Shown piece after piece: positions 36,346 through 45,377 of a DNA stretch of 64,000 bases. A program made the translations under genes and the position numbers. Below the pieces are notes generated by a model. It was not told the origin of the DNA. It searched no databases and saw nothing but the letters and a program-made list of their open reading frames with translations. This DNA is from Breznakia pachnodae (GTDB lineage Bacteria; Bacillota_I; Bacilli_A; Erysipelotrichales; Erysipelotrichaceae), in assembly GCF_030814225.1 (NCBI RefSeq), contig NZ_JAUSUR010000007.1:1-64000 (forward strand). Direction: 5' to 3'. Each line of letters starts with the position of its first letter. The stretch's first letter is position 1.

Positions 36346-36876
36346 TTACTCTTTCCAAATCCCTAATTTATTTTCTTCAGCATAATCCTGCAAACTGTAT
36401 AACTCATCAGTGTATCGATAATCACCATAAATATAATCTACAGTGGCATACCCTTCACCTACAAGAGAACGTTGTAGTAGATTACCATCTACCCAAACCC
36501 ACGCCAGTATCCGACTATATTTATCCGTTCTATTTGATTCTTCATATTCTAATTCGATTTCTGTCGCATTACTGAGCATTGAACATGTATATTCACTCGC
36601 TTCTTCTCCATAGAATTCCTTCCCCTTAGTTGGATGCTTTGTTTCTGGTGTATTCACCGCAAGAAATCGTACCGTCTTTTCTTCACCATCAATCATCAAT
36701 TTTGCAGTATCTCCATCTACACATGCAGAGAATGCAATTCCATTTTGTGTGGTTGTACTTGAAGTGTTTTTATCCAAATAATCTTGCATATAGAAGAATA
36801 TTCCTACAGCAATTACCAATAAATACGATTTTTTACTTAATCGCTTTAATATGCTCTGTTTTGTTTTCTTTTTCAT
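36346..36876 (-). CDS. Thermonuclease (SNase-like) protein, membrane-anchored or secreted
   Basis: 176 residues: an N-terminal hydrophobic segment (about 14-30), then the SNase fold: CVDGDTAKLMIDGE, VRFLAVNTPETKHP, EYTCSMLSNATEIELEYEE, TDKYSRILAWVWVDG, QRSLVGEGYATVDYIYG. The catalytic Arg, Glu and Arg of the family appear present. Extracellular nuclease that could limit competing DNA or act in transfer. GGAGAG site. Confidence 0.85.
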   Translation of the reverse strand: MKKKTKQSILKRLSKKSYLLVIAVGIFFYMQDYLDKNTSSTTTQNGIAFSACVDGDTAKLMIDGEEKTVRFLAVNTPETKHPTKGKEFYGEEASEYTCSMLSNATEIELEYEESNRTDKYSRILAWVWVDGNLLQRSLVGEGYATVDYIYGDYRYTDELYSLQDYAEENKLGIWKE

Positions 36877-37510
36877 CTTTACTCTCCTTACTTATTTTTG
36901 TGATGGTTGCTACAATCCCCTTGGAAGAAATAGTTAATACAAAACAAAATGCTGTAACAATAGCAGCTGCAATAACTGCATAGAATTCCATAAACGAATC
37001 TGACCAATCCTCTACATATTTTTCATATACTTTCTCTAGGTTTTCATCCTTCCATTCTTGAAATGGCATATCCTTTTCATCACTTTTAATAACCAGTTGC
37101 CAAATATTATAATATTGATATTGTGCATAGGTATCCTTTGTCGCAAACATTGATGAGTCATACTTATCTTGAATATAGTACTCTACAATTTCACCTTTTA
37201 AATAGGTATTGTCATCCACCCAGTCAAGAGGTTCATCACTCGAATAGATCAATTCACTTGGTAATCTATTGTTGGTAATTTCGTAGTTATATATGAATGA
37301 ATCATTCTCATAAATTCTTCCAACATAATCAATTTTGAATTGTTGTTTATCGGAAGCAAACTCATACACTTCTACATCTTTATAAAACGCATCATATGTT
37401 AGAGGCACTGGTTTTACTAAGTTATAAAATAGTATGCCAATTGCAATGCATCCTGCAAAAAGAATAAGTTTTAGTAGGTTTCTTTTGCACTTTCTCTTCA
37501 TATTATTCAT
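36833..37510 (-). CDS. Bitopic membrane protein
   Basis: 225 residues: membrane segments near residues 12-30 and 175-195 flanking an extracellular mixed domain of ~140 residues, and a Lys/Glu-rich cytoplasmic tail. Its end overlaps the start of the nuclease gene by 44 bp, unusually long. Unknown. Confidence 0.55.
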   Translation of the reverse strand: MNNMKRKCKRNLLKLILFAGCIAIGILFYNLVKPVPLTYDAFYKDVEVYEFASDKQQFKIDYVGRIYENDSFIYNYEITNNRLPSELIYSSDEPLDWVDDNTYLKGEIVEYYIQDKYDSSMFATKDTYAQYQYYNIWQLVIKSDEKDMPFQEWKDENLEKVYEKYVEDWSDSFMEFYAVIAAAIVTAFCFVLTISSKGIVATITKISKESKDEKENKTEHIKAIK

Positions 37511-38252
37511 ACGCTTTCCTTTTTAAGATAAAGCATCTTCGAATCTGTTCATCGCCACAACTAAATATTTCTCCAACTGGTTCTAAATCTACATCTCTTT
37601 TTGTTTCAGTAATAATGTAGTTGCATTTACTTTCACATTCGATGGAATCACCTGCTTCAATTAATACATTTGTTGGTGTTATAAAATCACATGCTGCTAT
37701 ATATTCATCGCCAACTTCTATTTCATAGTAACCTCTACGTAGTGAGCTAAGTATTTCTGGATTGATATACATCATTTTTTCAAATATAGATTTACTTGAC
37801 CCTTTTTCTCCTAAAACTAACTCATAATTCTTATGATTCACACGATAAAGTAATTCAATTTCGTATTCTTCCCACGCTGATGCTTGCATAAACTGGGGAT
37901 AATAACATTCCACTGCATTTTCTACTATGAGATTCATATCATGCAGCGCAATACATAACCCTACATCATAATGATCTACAACCACACCAATGTAAGTCCC
38001 AATTCGAACCATACCGCATCTTGGTACATCAATATTCACCTTTACTATGTCACCAATTAGGAAACCTTCACCATTTCCTTCGACATCTAGTTCCGATACT
38101 CTCACATCTCCATTTTCCATAAAATCGGCAATGGCATTCATCACTCTAGAGTTTTTTATTTCAGATACAGCTACGCTGATTGCTTTAAATCCTGCATTCA
38201 ATTCTTCCCCTGATAAATTCCACTTCTTCATTAGATTATTCTTTTTCATCAA
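37503..38252 (-). CDS. Unknown cytoplasmic protein
   Basis: 249 residues, no membrane segment. Contains a beta-rich centre (GFLIGDIVKVNIDVPRCGM, VRIGTYIGVVVDHYDVG) suggesting an SH3- or OB-like fold. Start overlaps the upstream stop. No family recognised. Confidence 0.55.
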   Translation of the reverse strand: MMKKNNLMKKWNLSGEELNAGFKAISVAVSEIKNSRVMNAIADFMENGDVRVSELDVEGNGEGFLIGDIVKVNIDVPRCGMVRIGTYIGVVVDHYDVGLCIALHDMNLIVENAVECYYPQFMQASAWEEYEIELLYRVNHKNYELVLGEKGSSKSIFEKMMYINPEILSSLRRGYYEIEVGDEYIAACDFITPTNVLIEAGDSIECESKCNYIITETKRDVDLEPVGEIFSCGDEQIRRCFILKRKAYE

Positions 38253-38563
38253 TTTTCCCCTTTACCCTTTGATGCATCTGACTCATTAGATTCTGGTATA
38301 TTTTGAAGGTTCGCAAAATCGATATAGGAATCTCTTTTCAAAAGCATATTGGCACGTACTAATCTCTTACAGTAATCCAAAGCAGCTGCACAATCTTCCT
38401 CTTTCTCGAATGTTTGAATTTCAACTTCTGCTGTACTACCATAAATAATTCCAATAAGCACATAGCATTCAATCTCTGCATTTTTACTATACCCTTTTCG
38501 CTTTGCATGGTACTTTAATCCACTTACTTCATATAATCCATTTTCATTTTCTATATAAATCAT
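38249..38563 (-). CDS. Unknown small protein
   Basis: 104 residues, mixed composition, with a KEEDCAAALDYCKRL helix. In an uninterrupted run of small overlapping minus-strand genes. Unknown. Confidence 0.5.
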   Translation of the reverse strand: MIYIENENGLYEVSGLKYHAKRKGYSKNAEIECYVLIGIIYGSTAEVEIQTFEKEEDCAAALDYCKRLVRANMLLKRDSYIDFANLQNIPESNESDASKGKGEN

Positions 38564-38565
38564 TT

Positions 38566-38766
38566 TTATCTTTTCCTTTCCACTTGTTTAATTTCGAGAC
38601 TTTCAATCAATATAATCGAGAAAATCATCAAACTATAAATTCCTGCAAAGTTTCTTATGTTACTCTCTATGATGGATAATAGTGATAATCCTGAATAAAG
38701 GAAAACCGCTAATACTAATGCACTTATTAAAGTCTCTTTCCAAGATACTTTGTTGTCGTCGTTCAT
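38566..38766 (-). CDS. Small membrane protein
   Basis: 66 residues with two hydrophobic segments (LISALVLAVFLYSGLSLL and AGIYSLMIFSIILIES). GGAGTGATG site. Unknown. Confidence 0.5.
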   Translation of the reverse strand: MNDDNKVSWKETLISALVLAVFLYSGLSLLSIIESNIRNFAGIYSLMIFSIILIESLEIKQVERKR

Positions 38767-38797
38767 TTCATCACTCCTTTAATTTTTTTATAAAAAT

Positions 38798-39112
38798 CTA
38801 TTTAGTTTCAATCATGTTATGATCTGAATCTTTTTTAAATTTAAGTTCACCTAAATTGTTAGATCCTAATTGCCATTCCAGCTGCTGCTCAAGCAACTCA
38901 TCTCTAAAATTTATATAGTCATCGCCCATTCGGTCTAAGAAACCAAATGGTAAAGTGGTGCATATTAAATTATCAGCTTGATCAGTTATGATGAGATTAT
39001 TACTCTTGTTATCTCTAATAAACATTGCTATCTTACGAGCTGTTAATTCAAAATACCATTTCTGTCTGTAATATCCATTCGCATCAAGAATGTATCCTAT
39101 TGCCTTCGCCAT
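38798..39112 (-). CDS. Unknown small protein
   Basis: 104 residues, cytosolic, rich in aromatic residues at its start (GYYRQKWYFELTARKIAMF). AAGGAG site. Unknown. Confidence 0.5.
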   Translation of the reverse strand: MAKAIGYILDANGYYRQKWYFELTARKIAMFIRDNKSNNLIITDQADNLICTTLPFGFLDRMGDDYINFRDELLEQQLEWQLGSNNLGELKFKKDSDHNMIETK

Positions 39113-39147
39113 CTAATTCTCCTTTTTCTTACTACCATTGCTATACT

Positions 39148-39561
39148 CTATGAATCTAAGTCAAGCCATTCCAGCATTAATTCAATTGATTCGAAGTTTC
39201 CTATAAACATAAACCAATCATCAAATTCTTTTTGCGAGAAAAGTGGCCGAATTGCTCTTACGAGCATTTGTCTGCTTTTTTTTCTTTCTCCAGTAATATC
39301 TTCCCAAAAAAATTCTAATGTTATTTTGTTTAGATGCATTAATTTGAGTGTTGAAAGTAAATCTTTAGTTTTAATAGATTTATACCGAGCACCCTTAATA
39401 TTTCTTGATTCTAGATAGCATTTTATTACAAATCTCAGGTCAGCCTCTGTAAATGAATCATAGTTAATTGGTTCTAAAAGTTTTATCTTTTCCTCCAATT
39501 CTAGTCGTTTTAACTCTCTGTGTGTTAGTGAGTACTCTATGTCTGCTTTATCTTTTTTCAT
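39148..39561 (-). CDS. Unknown protein
   Basis: 137 residues, helical, charged; AAACGAGGTG site. Unknown; part of the small-gene block upstream of the T4SS region. Confidence 0.5.
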   Translation of the reverse strand: MKKDKADIEYSLTHRELKRLELEEKIKLLEPINYDSFTEADLRFVIKCYLESRNIKGARYKSIKTKDLLSTLKLMHLNKITLEFFWEDITGERKKSRQMLVRAIRPLFSQKEFDDWFMFIGNFESIELMLEWLDLDS

Positions 39562-39657
39562 CTAATTCACCTCGTTTCTTGAAAATCAATTTGTATGTGT
39601 CGATACTTCAATCATCAGGATATTTTAAAACTCAATGATTTGGTACAATGTCCATAA

Positions 39658-40125
39658 CTATGAATCATCTCCTTGAAGCAATTCTGCATGTTGTTGTTTC
39701 GATAATTGTAGAATTCTATAAGTTTCACTATATGGAGCAGCTGCATTCGCAATAATCCGGATTGCTGTCATATGAAGATGTTTTGCTTCATCATTGATAT
39801 CCATCTTTGATATCATATTTATAATTTCTTCTGTGATGCATAAAATATCCTCTTCCGATTTCTTTTCACATAACTCGCTGTAAAATCGTTCTGCATTTAT
39901 AAAATCCATGGACTGACCATTTTCATTAGAAACATAATTTCCATTATCGTTATAATCATTCCCTTCACTGATCCATGTCTTTAGTTCTATAAGTTCTTCA
40001 TGAGTTATATCTACTTCAATCAAATAGTCAAGTAGAGCAAGTTCCACATCTATTTTTAATTGAAGAAATTCATCTTGTTTGTAGTATTCATTCATAGGTA
40101 TCTCCTTCGTATAGTCTGTAGTCAT
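39658..40125 (-). CDS. Unknown acidic protein
   Basis: 155 residues, strongly acidic, helical, no membrane segment; GAAGGAG site. Acidity is typical of DNA-mimic or inhibitor proteins on mobile elements, but nothing else supports that. Confidence 0.5.
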   Translation of the reverse strand: MTTDYTKEIPMNEYYKQDEFLQLKIDVELALLDYLIEVDITHEELIELKTWISEGNDYNDNGNYVSNENGQSMDFINAERFYSELCEKKSEEDILCITEEIINMISKMDINDEAKHLHMTAIRIIANAAAPYSETYRILQLSKQQHAELLQGDDS

Positions 40126-40210
40126 TGTTGATATGGTGGGAAATCAATGCTTTCTTGACGTATATCATAAAAGCTACTAGTTTTTTTGCAACGCCCCTAG
40201 GCGCTGTGAT

Positions 40211-41650
40211 TTAATTTAGCATTATCTCGCTTGATTCCAGCCATTCTGTGAACCGTTTTTGTTCATCATATCTAATATATCGAGTAAATATTGTTGTGTT
40301 TAAATTGGACAATAACTCATCCATTATTTCTTTCAATTCCTTTTTAAATTGCCATGCATGTGTCCTGATGTACTGTAAGTCTCTTGTAACCATGCTTTTA
40401 TCGAGACCTAGCTTATCTGCAATATATTTATTGCGTCTACCATCTCGTTTCAATTCAATTACACGTGTACGTCGCTCCAGTATCTCCTTTTGCTTAGGTG
40501 TAATATTAAGCAACTGCATCTTTCGCTTTCGTTTTTGATACGATGCATCCTTTAGTTTCTTACTGCGTAATATCCTCAAATGTTTCTGTTCCTCTGGCGT
40601 GATACCTCCCCCACCTTGCTTTGACATTTTCTCAATGATCCATTTAATACCAGGACGTCGCTTTTTGCCTGCAGGCTTAGTATTATGTACGAGTTCCTTT
40701 TCATCTAAGGGAACAAGAAACATGTCATTATACTTTCTTGCATACTTCATTTCTTCCTCTGGAGAGGCTCCATACCACCTGCAATATCGTCTTACTAAGA
40801 AAATCAGTGTTTCACGATACCCGTCGCGTATCTTTGCTTTGTTTCTAAGACTGATCAATCGTTCGAAATCATCAAAGATTGCTAGAGCATGTTTCTTTTG
40901 TTTATGATTGAATACTTCCTCATTTTCCATAAAATGAAGTTGTATCTGTTTTTGACGTTTTCGGTTCTTCACAGCTCTTTTCTCCTTATGTACCTTCACT
41001 TCTTCTTGGGTATAAGGAAATAAGTGGTAGAATTCTTCTATCTTGTACTGGGTATCATGTAGCTCCAGCACTCTCACCTCTTCTTGCACTTTGGAATTAT
41101 AAGTTCCCGGAATCCGAATGATTTGCGTTACATTCATTGCACGTGCATCCATTCCATACTCTTCGAATAAAGCACAAAATGTCTTATAGATACTCTTATA
41201 TGTGCCTGTCATCTTTCTAGAACAATGTTTGATGGTATAGATGATATATAACCCTCTACCTGAATCAACAACTGCTGTAGGTGGAAGAGGCAACTTATCT
41301 TTGAGCACTTCATACATCTGCTCTGCAGTGTAATTCTCATATTCTTTAATTTTGTAGTAATCAAAATCTAGTGCAAAAGCATTTAAATGCCAGACATCAT
41401 CTTCAATCTTTTTCCTTCCTCGAAAGGAGTTAATACTGAAATATGCATCATCTTCTTCTCGACTTAGAATGCCATCCACATGTGCATAAAACTCATCTTC
41501 ATTAAATACTTGATCATAGAAATAACTCTTATCTGGGAAAATTACAAAATCATTGCTGGGATCCCAGTTCTTGGTAATTGCTATATGACATTTTTCATCA
41601 ATCCCTTCATGAATCTTTCGAAGAAATTCATAATTTATATTCTCCATCAT
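40211..41650 (-). CDS. Primase/replication protein with AEP-like core and C-terminal HTH
   Basis: 479 residues from ATG 41650. The N-terminal half has HLNAFALDFDYYK (a D-x-D metal-binding pair, near residue 92), AVVDSGRGLYIIYTIKH and MNVTQIIRIPGTYNSK, typical of archaeo-eukaryotic-type primase or PrimPol domains in plasmid and ICE replication proteins. The C-terminal part has a helix-turn-helix RRNKYIADKLGLDKSMVTRDL near residue 420. Probably the replication initiator or primase of element A. Confidence 0.75.
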   Translation of the reverse strand: MMENINYEFLRKIHEGIDEKCHIAITKNWDPSNDFVIFPDKSYFYDQVFNEDEFYAHVDGILSREEDDAYFSINSFRGRKKIEDDVWHLNAFALDFDYYKIKEYENYTAEQMYEVLKDKLPLPPTAVVDSGRGLYIIYTIKHCSRKMTGTYKSIYKTFCALFEEYGMDARAMNVTQIIRIPGTYNSKVQEEVRVLELHDTQYKIEEFYHLFPYTQEEVKVHKEKRAVKNRKRQKQIQLHFMENEEVFNHKQKKHALAIFDDFERLISLRNKAKIRDGYRETLIFLVRRYCRWYGASPEEEMKYARKYNDMFLVPLDEKELVHNTKPAGKKRRPGIKWIIEKMSKQGGGGITPEEQKHLRILRSKKLKDASYQKRKRKMQLLNITPKQKEILERRTRVIELKRDGRRNKYIADKLGLDKSMVTRDLQYIRTHAWQFKKELKEIMDELLSNLNTTIFTRYIRYDEQKRFTEWLESSEIMLN

Positions 41651-41654
41651 CAAC

Positions 41655-42089
41655 CTACACCATCTTAAAGGTCTCAACATTTATTAGTTCTCTATAAACC
41701 TCTATTATTGTCCCGTCATCCTCTTTCTCTAAAATTGCCTTTTTCACATTGCGATCAACCAATTTGTATTTGTCTCCCTTCTTTAAAGCACCGTTATTCT
41801 TAGTTTCTTCGTCATGAAGCCAATAAAACGTATCTGATATTACTTCATATTCGTTTCCTATCGATACAGGAAGTTCCTGAGCCACTTGAATGTTAGCCAC
41901 AAATCTCATATTCCATTTCATATGACTTTCTTCTCTTGTAGATCCATAACCTCCCTTTCCTTCACACTTCATGCAAGAAACGTAATACAACCATTCTTCT
42001 GCATGCGAATATAATTCTTGGTTACAATGATTAGTAGTTAAGTTTACGCTCCCACAAAACGGACAAGGGTTTAAATTCTTATTATCCAT
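41655..42089 (-). CDS. Zinc-ribbon Lar-like protein
   Basis: 144 residues. N-terminal NPCPFCGSVNLTTNH...YVSCMKCEGKGG...WN matches the Lar/restriction-alleviation zinc ribbon (CPFCG, CxxC, final W-N). The second half is a separate beta domain. Possibly counters host restriction; family likeness only. Confidence 0.65.
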   Translation of the reverse strand: MDNKNLNPCPFCGSVNLTTNHCNQELYSHAEEWLYYVSCMKCEGKGGYGSTREESHMKWNMRFVANIQVAQELPVSIGNEYEVISDTFYWLHDEETKNNGALKKGDKYKLVDRNVKKAILEKEDDGTIIEVYRELINVETFKMV

Positions 42090-42114
42090 ATTCCTAACCT
42101 CACTTTTATTTTCT

Positions 42115-42843
42115 TTATTTGATCACTTCATAATCTGTTATTACAAATGACTCATTTTCATATGTATCATTACTAATTGTTGTAATATCAATAACGCTTC
42201 CTTCCTGTAGTTCTTTTAATCGGTACAGTTCTATACCTATCGTCGCATCTTCATAAGCCCACAAACCGTCTTTTAAAGGCTGCAACAACAAACGAATATG
42301 CGCTTCATGATAAGTTGATGAATCATGGTGGATAGGCACATTCACCCCACTTCCTGTATTAATAAACGTAGTATAAGAATCATCTTCTACTCTTGCAGGT
42401 GAATACATAATCATTAGTACCTTGCAGTTATGCGTTGTGTAGGTTCTGAAATCACTCTTTCGCTCTCCATGCACAGCTAGTACAACACCAGCAACTGTGA
42501 CATACAGCACAACTACGGTAAATATTGTAAATTGGCTATTCTGATAGTAATTGTTGTATTCATAGAGCAACACGGGAAGTGACAATAGTATATTTACCGA
42601 AAAGTAACCAATAATTGTCCATACGATTCGCTTTAAGAAATTTTTTATATTCTTATCGCTAGATACATCAATCAATACCACTACAATTACAACCATCAAT
42701 AAGATGATCGTTCCTAAATTTACAAACCAAGCTAAGAAGGTATATGTATTTCCAGTTAACGCTTCAACAGCCTCTAATAATCCTAATGGCAAGAATAATA
42801 TCCCACTTATCAATACATCAATAAAATATTGTAGAAATTCCAT
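42115..42843 (-). CDS. Membrane protein with C-terminal domain
   Basis: 242 residues with four hydrophobic segments in the first 125 residues, then a soluble domain of about 110 residues. GGAGGAG site. Unknown. Confidence 0.55.
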   Translation of the reverse strand: MEFLQYFIDVLISGILFLPLGLLEAVEALTGNTYTFLAWFVNLGTIILLMVVIVVVLIDVSSDKNIKNFLKRIVWTIIGYFSVNILLSLPVLLYEYNNYYQNSQFTIFTVVVLYVTVAGVVLAVHGERKSDFRTYTTHNCKVLMIMYSPARVEDDSYTTFINTGSGVNVPIHHDSSTYHEAHIRLLLQPLKDGLWAYEDATIGIELYRLKELQEGSVIDITTISNDTYENESFVITDYEVIK

Positions 42844-42844
42844 C

Positions 42845-43257
42845 TCATTCTCCTCCAGTTTCTTCCCTTACTTTTTGTTGATAATCATCAAATCTATTAG
42901 AAAATAATTCATATGATTTACTTCTGATTTCTTCTACGTTCACTTCTTCTTCCAATCCTTGTGAATAGTAGTAATCAATTAGAGGAACTTGAATTTCTAT
43001 TCTTTGATGTCCTCTTGTATAAGTAACACTGTATGTTGTTGACCCTTCTTCTACTGGTTCTTCTAAATCGAGTATATATGGAATGTAGCAGTTATACACA
43101 GATGATTTTGAGTTGCGATATATCTTATCGAGTAAATTCTAGATCCATCACGTTTCCAATCCATAACTGTTACCTCATCTGTAGCTGTTACAATGGTTGC
43201 TTTATGGTCTTTAAATTCTTCTTTAATCATTTCTATGATTTCTAAATTATTCATCAT
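42845..43257 (-). pseudogene. Small gene split by a frameshift
   Basis: Two overlapping frames (43257-43063 and 43099-42845). The first has a normal ATG; the second can only start at a GTG with no ribosome site. Reading across gives IRYIATQNHLC then YNCYIPYILDLEEP, a coherent protein of about 135 residues. A one-base shift near 43085-43095 is the simplest view; programmed frameshifting cannot be excluded. Confidence 0.5.
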
Positions 43258-43666
43258 CTTTCTCCTTTATATAGAACCGGTCATCACAGTATAGTTGTGC
43301 GACAGCATATCCTTTATTTTCATCACTTCGGAACTGAACCATTTTATATTTTTCTTTGATCCATGTTTTATGTACTGTTCGCCATATTCCATAACGTTTA
43401 TCAAATACTTTTAAACCTTTCTTCAATTCTTCATATTTTAGTGATCTATATGCTCCAGTATTCATTGGTTCGATTGTTTCATCATCTACAATTTGAATAC
43501 ATTGGATTTCACTAAAAAATCTTAAATCTGTTTTCCCATCACCATCTATGATCGTTACTACATGCCTTTCAAAATCAGCTTCTTTAACTTTTACTCTTGT
43601 ATTAGTAGTTTTGTCTATTGCTAATGATGAGATTCTTCCTTCTTCCAATAGTATTTCTCTTTTCAT
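43247..43666 (-). CDS. Unknown protein
   Basis: 139 residues, beta-rich, cytosolic. First ~60 residues resemble a small barrel-like domain (TRVKVKEADFERHVVTIID). AACCAGATG region start; no membrane segment. Unknown. Confidence 0.5.
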   Translation of the reverse strand: MKREILLEEGRISSLAIDKTTNTRVKVKEADFERHVVTIIDGDGKTDLRFFSEIQCIQIVDDETIEPMNTGAYRSLKYEELKKGLKVFDKRYGIWRTVHKTWIKEKYKMVQFRSDENKGYAVAQLYCDDRFYIKEKDDE

Positions 43667-43720
43667 CTGGTTCTCCCTGTGCCTGGTTTACTTTCCAATA
43701 TCAATCTATGTTCCAAATTC

Positions 43721-44434
43721 TTATACCTTCCTTAGTCTTTTGGGAAACTCTCTTTTCATATTTGCTTCACCAACTATAGAAATTAAACTATCTTTCATAA
43801 ACACTGGAACATTAGCTCTGTTGGCTTGATGAACAATATGATCAATCCATTCTTTTTTCGGAATTACTTTACCTTTTCTGTTTCCAGTTTCAGCACCGAT
43901 TATGATCCAATGAAATCCAACTTTTAAAGGTAGAAAACTAATTCTATCTAACATAGGTTCGATTGATATAAACCTATTAACCTCATTTATATACATTGTC
44001 TTTTGATATAGTACGTCCATTCTTCTTGTCTCATTAGTATTTGTTACAGTTACCCCAAACCATAATTTATGACTTGGATAATTATGATTCAGCATATACA
44101 GCATTGCACTTGCATCAACGTTTAACTCTTCTGGTCTTTTGGTTAAAAATAAGTAATTATGCTTAGGATGACATTCGATTTTACTTAATAAACTGATAAA
44201 TGGTGCTCCTTGCCAATCTGCAATATCACTCATACTATTCATAAAGATGTTCTTTGGTTCTTTACTATCTTTTAATTTCATTAACTGATTAGGAAAGAAT
44301 TGTGGCGTGCTCCAATCATCAATCCATCCAAATCGATCGTTCATTCTTTTCGCATAACAGTAAGGACACCCATGGGTGCATCCAATAACTGGGTTTATCG
44401 TTACATCACACCATTCTATTTTTGTGTTATTCAT
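43721..44434 (-). CDS. DUF5131 (phage Gp37/Gp68-type) radical-SAM-like protein
   Basis: 237 residues. IEWCDVTINPVIGCTHGCPYCYAKRM has the CxxxCPYC cluster and family start; WFGVTVTN, RFISIEPML and WIIIGAETGNRKG follow in the normal order. Common on phages and mobile elements; biochemical role unproven. Confidence 0.88.
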   Translation of the reverse strand: MNNTKIEWCDVTINPVIGCTHGCPYCYAKRMNDRFGWIDDWSTPQFFPNQLMKLKDSKEPKNIFMNSMSDIADWQGAPFISLLSKIECHPKHNYLFLTKRPEELNVDASAMLYMLNHNYPSHKLWFGVTVTNTNETRRMDVLYQKTMYINEVNRFISIEPMLDRISFLPLKVGFHWIIIGAETGNRKGKVIPKKEWIDHIVHQANRANVPVFMKDSLISIVGEANMKREFPKRLRKV

Positions 44435-44469
44435 AATTGTTAATTCCTTTCATGTGTAATGTTGTAAGT

Positions 44470-44715
44470 TTAGAAGAGAGTTAATTTCTCATCACTCAAG
44501 ATTCTTTCGCCTTTGTAATTTACAACTCTCTGAGATCCATATATTTCTCTATACTTTGAACACACTGGATCACTTAAGTTGCCTATGATGTTACCTACAT
44601 AGTCTTTCAACCAAAATCCAAGACTGTGCATTTCTAGACAACCACCAGCAGAAACTACATCATGTACAAATTCAATATCTTCTATATAATTATTTGTTTT
44701 ATCTGTCATATCCAT
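44470..44715 (-). CDS. Unknown small protein
   Basis: 81 residues with an excellent AAGGAGGATC ribosome site; acidic start, two Cys. No family recognised. Confidence 0.5.
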   Translation of the reverse strand: MDMTDKTNNYIEDIEFVHDVVSAGGCLEMHSLGFWLKDYVGNIIGNLSDPVCSKYREIYGSQRVVNYKGERILSDEKLTLF

Positions 44716-44754
44716 AATAGATCCTCCTTTTTCCCGAATTAGGAACTTTACGCC

Positions 44755-44890
44755 TTGATTATTCTGTATAATTTGATATAATGTTCATGTAAACATGACG
44801 AAAAGCTCTGGTAAACTACCATAAAATTTTGGTTCATGTTAAATCTGTAATCTAATTCGATGGATGCCAATCTCAGGAATTAGATTTTTT
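44755..44890 (+). ncRNA. Candidate small RNA convergent with the XRE gene
   Basis: Plus-strand TTGATT-N16-TATAAT (44755-44782) and a terminator AATCTAATTC / GAATTAGATT with TTTTTT (44849-44890). The ~100-nt interval has no gene; it contains a CATGTAAACATG hairpin and a second TTCATGT. Regulatory RNA or a leader left from a lost gene. Confidence 0.45.
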
Positions 44891-44894
44891 TATT

Positions 44895-45146
44895 TTACAT
44901 GTCATTATTCTCAATAAATAATTCACTAACTGGACAGTTAACATAATCTGCCATGATTGCAATCATAGGTAGATTAATAGCTGTTTTCTTTTTTTGTCTA
45001 GCTATCTTTAGAAACCAACTAACGTCCTTTCCAGTATCTCTAGCAAAATCTGTTTTTGTTTTATTACACTCTCTTAGTTTTTTTAGAAAATTTTCATAAA
45101 ACACATTTGTTACTTCATCAATCCTTTGTTCTTGTTTTTTGTTCAT
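44895..45146 (-). CDS. XRE-like regulator
   Basis: 83 residues with AAGGAGGTGACC. HTH ECNKTKTDFARDTGKDVSWFLKIARQKK; differs from the other regulators of element A. Last gene before the att scar. Confidence 0.75.
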   Translation of the reverse strand: MNKKQEQRIDEVTNVFYENFLKKLRECNKTKTDFARDTGKDVSWFLKIARQKKKTAINLPMIAIMADYVNCPVSELFIENNDM

Positions 45147-45182
45147 TGGTCACCTCCTTATATAGCCTCATATAAACAAAAA

Positions 45183-45225
45183 AGAGACTCTTTGAAGTTG
45201 CATAAGCAATCTTCAAAGAGTCTCT
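45183..45225 (-). terminator. Strong terminator after the tRNA fragment
   Basis: 15-bp perfect stem AGAGACTCTTTGAAG / CTTCAAAGAGTCTCT with T-run on the minus strand, 14 bp after the tRNA CCA. Looks like the native terminator of the tRNA. Confidence 0.8.
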
Positions 45226-45238
45226 AATTCTCTTCAAA

Positions 45239-45269
45239 TGGTGGTCCCGGTCGGAATCGAACCGAGAGT
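45239..45269 (-). other. tRNA 3'-end fragment, attachment site (att)
   Basis: On the minus strand the T-loop GGTTCGATTCC and the acceptor end GGGACCACCA are intact, but the sequence upstream (AT-rich, to 45330) cannot form the D- and anticodon arms. This is the usual scar of a tyrosine-integrase element in a tRNA 3' end; orientation puts that element at higher coordinates, where the integrase is (48179). tRNA identity not determined. Confidence 0.75.
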
Positions 45270-45377
45270 TTAATTTATCCAATACTTAGATAAATATATC
45301 ACTTTTTTCTATATTTATATTATAGTTCTTTAAAGTACATCTGTCAATAGTTTTAGGAAATAAAAGTTAGTTTTTCA

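Noticed and set aside
45239..45330. Complete tRNA gene
   Set aside because: Only the T-arm and 3' acceptor strand are present; the D-arm, anticodon arm and 5' acceptor strand cannot be formed.
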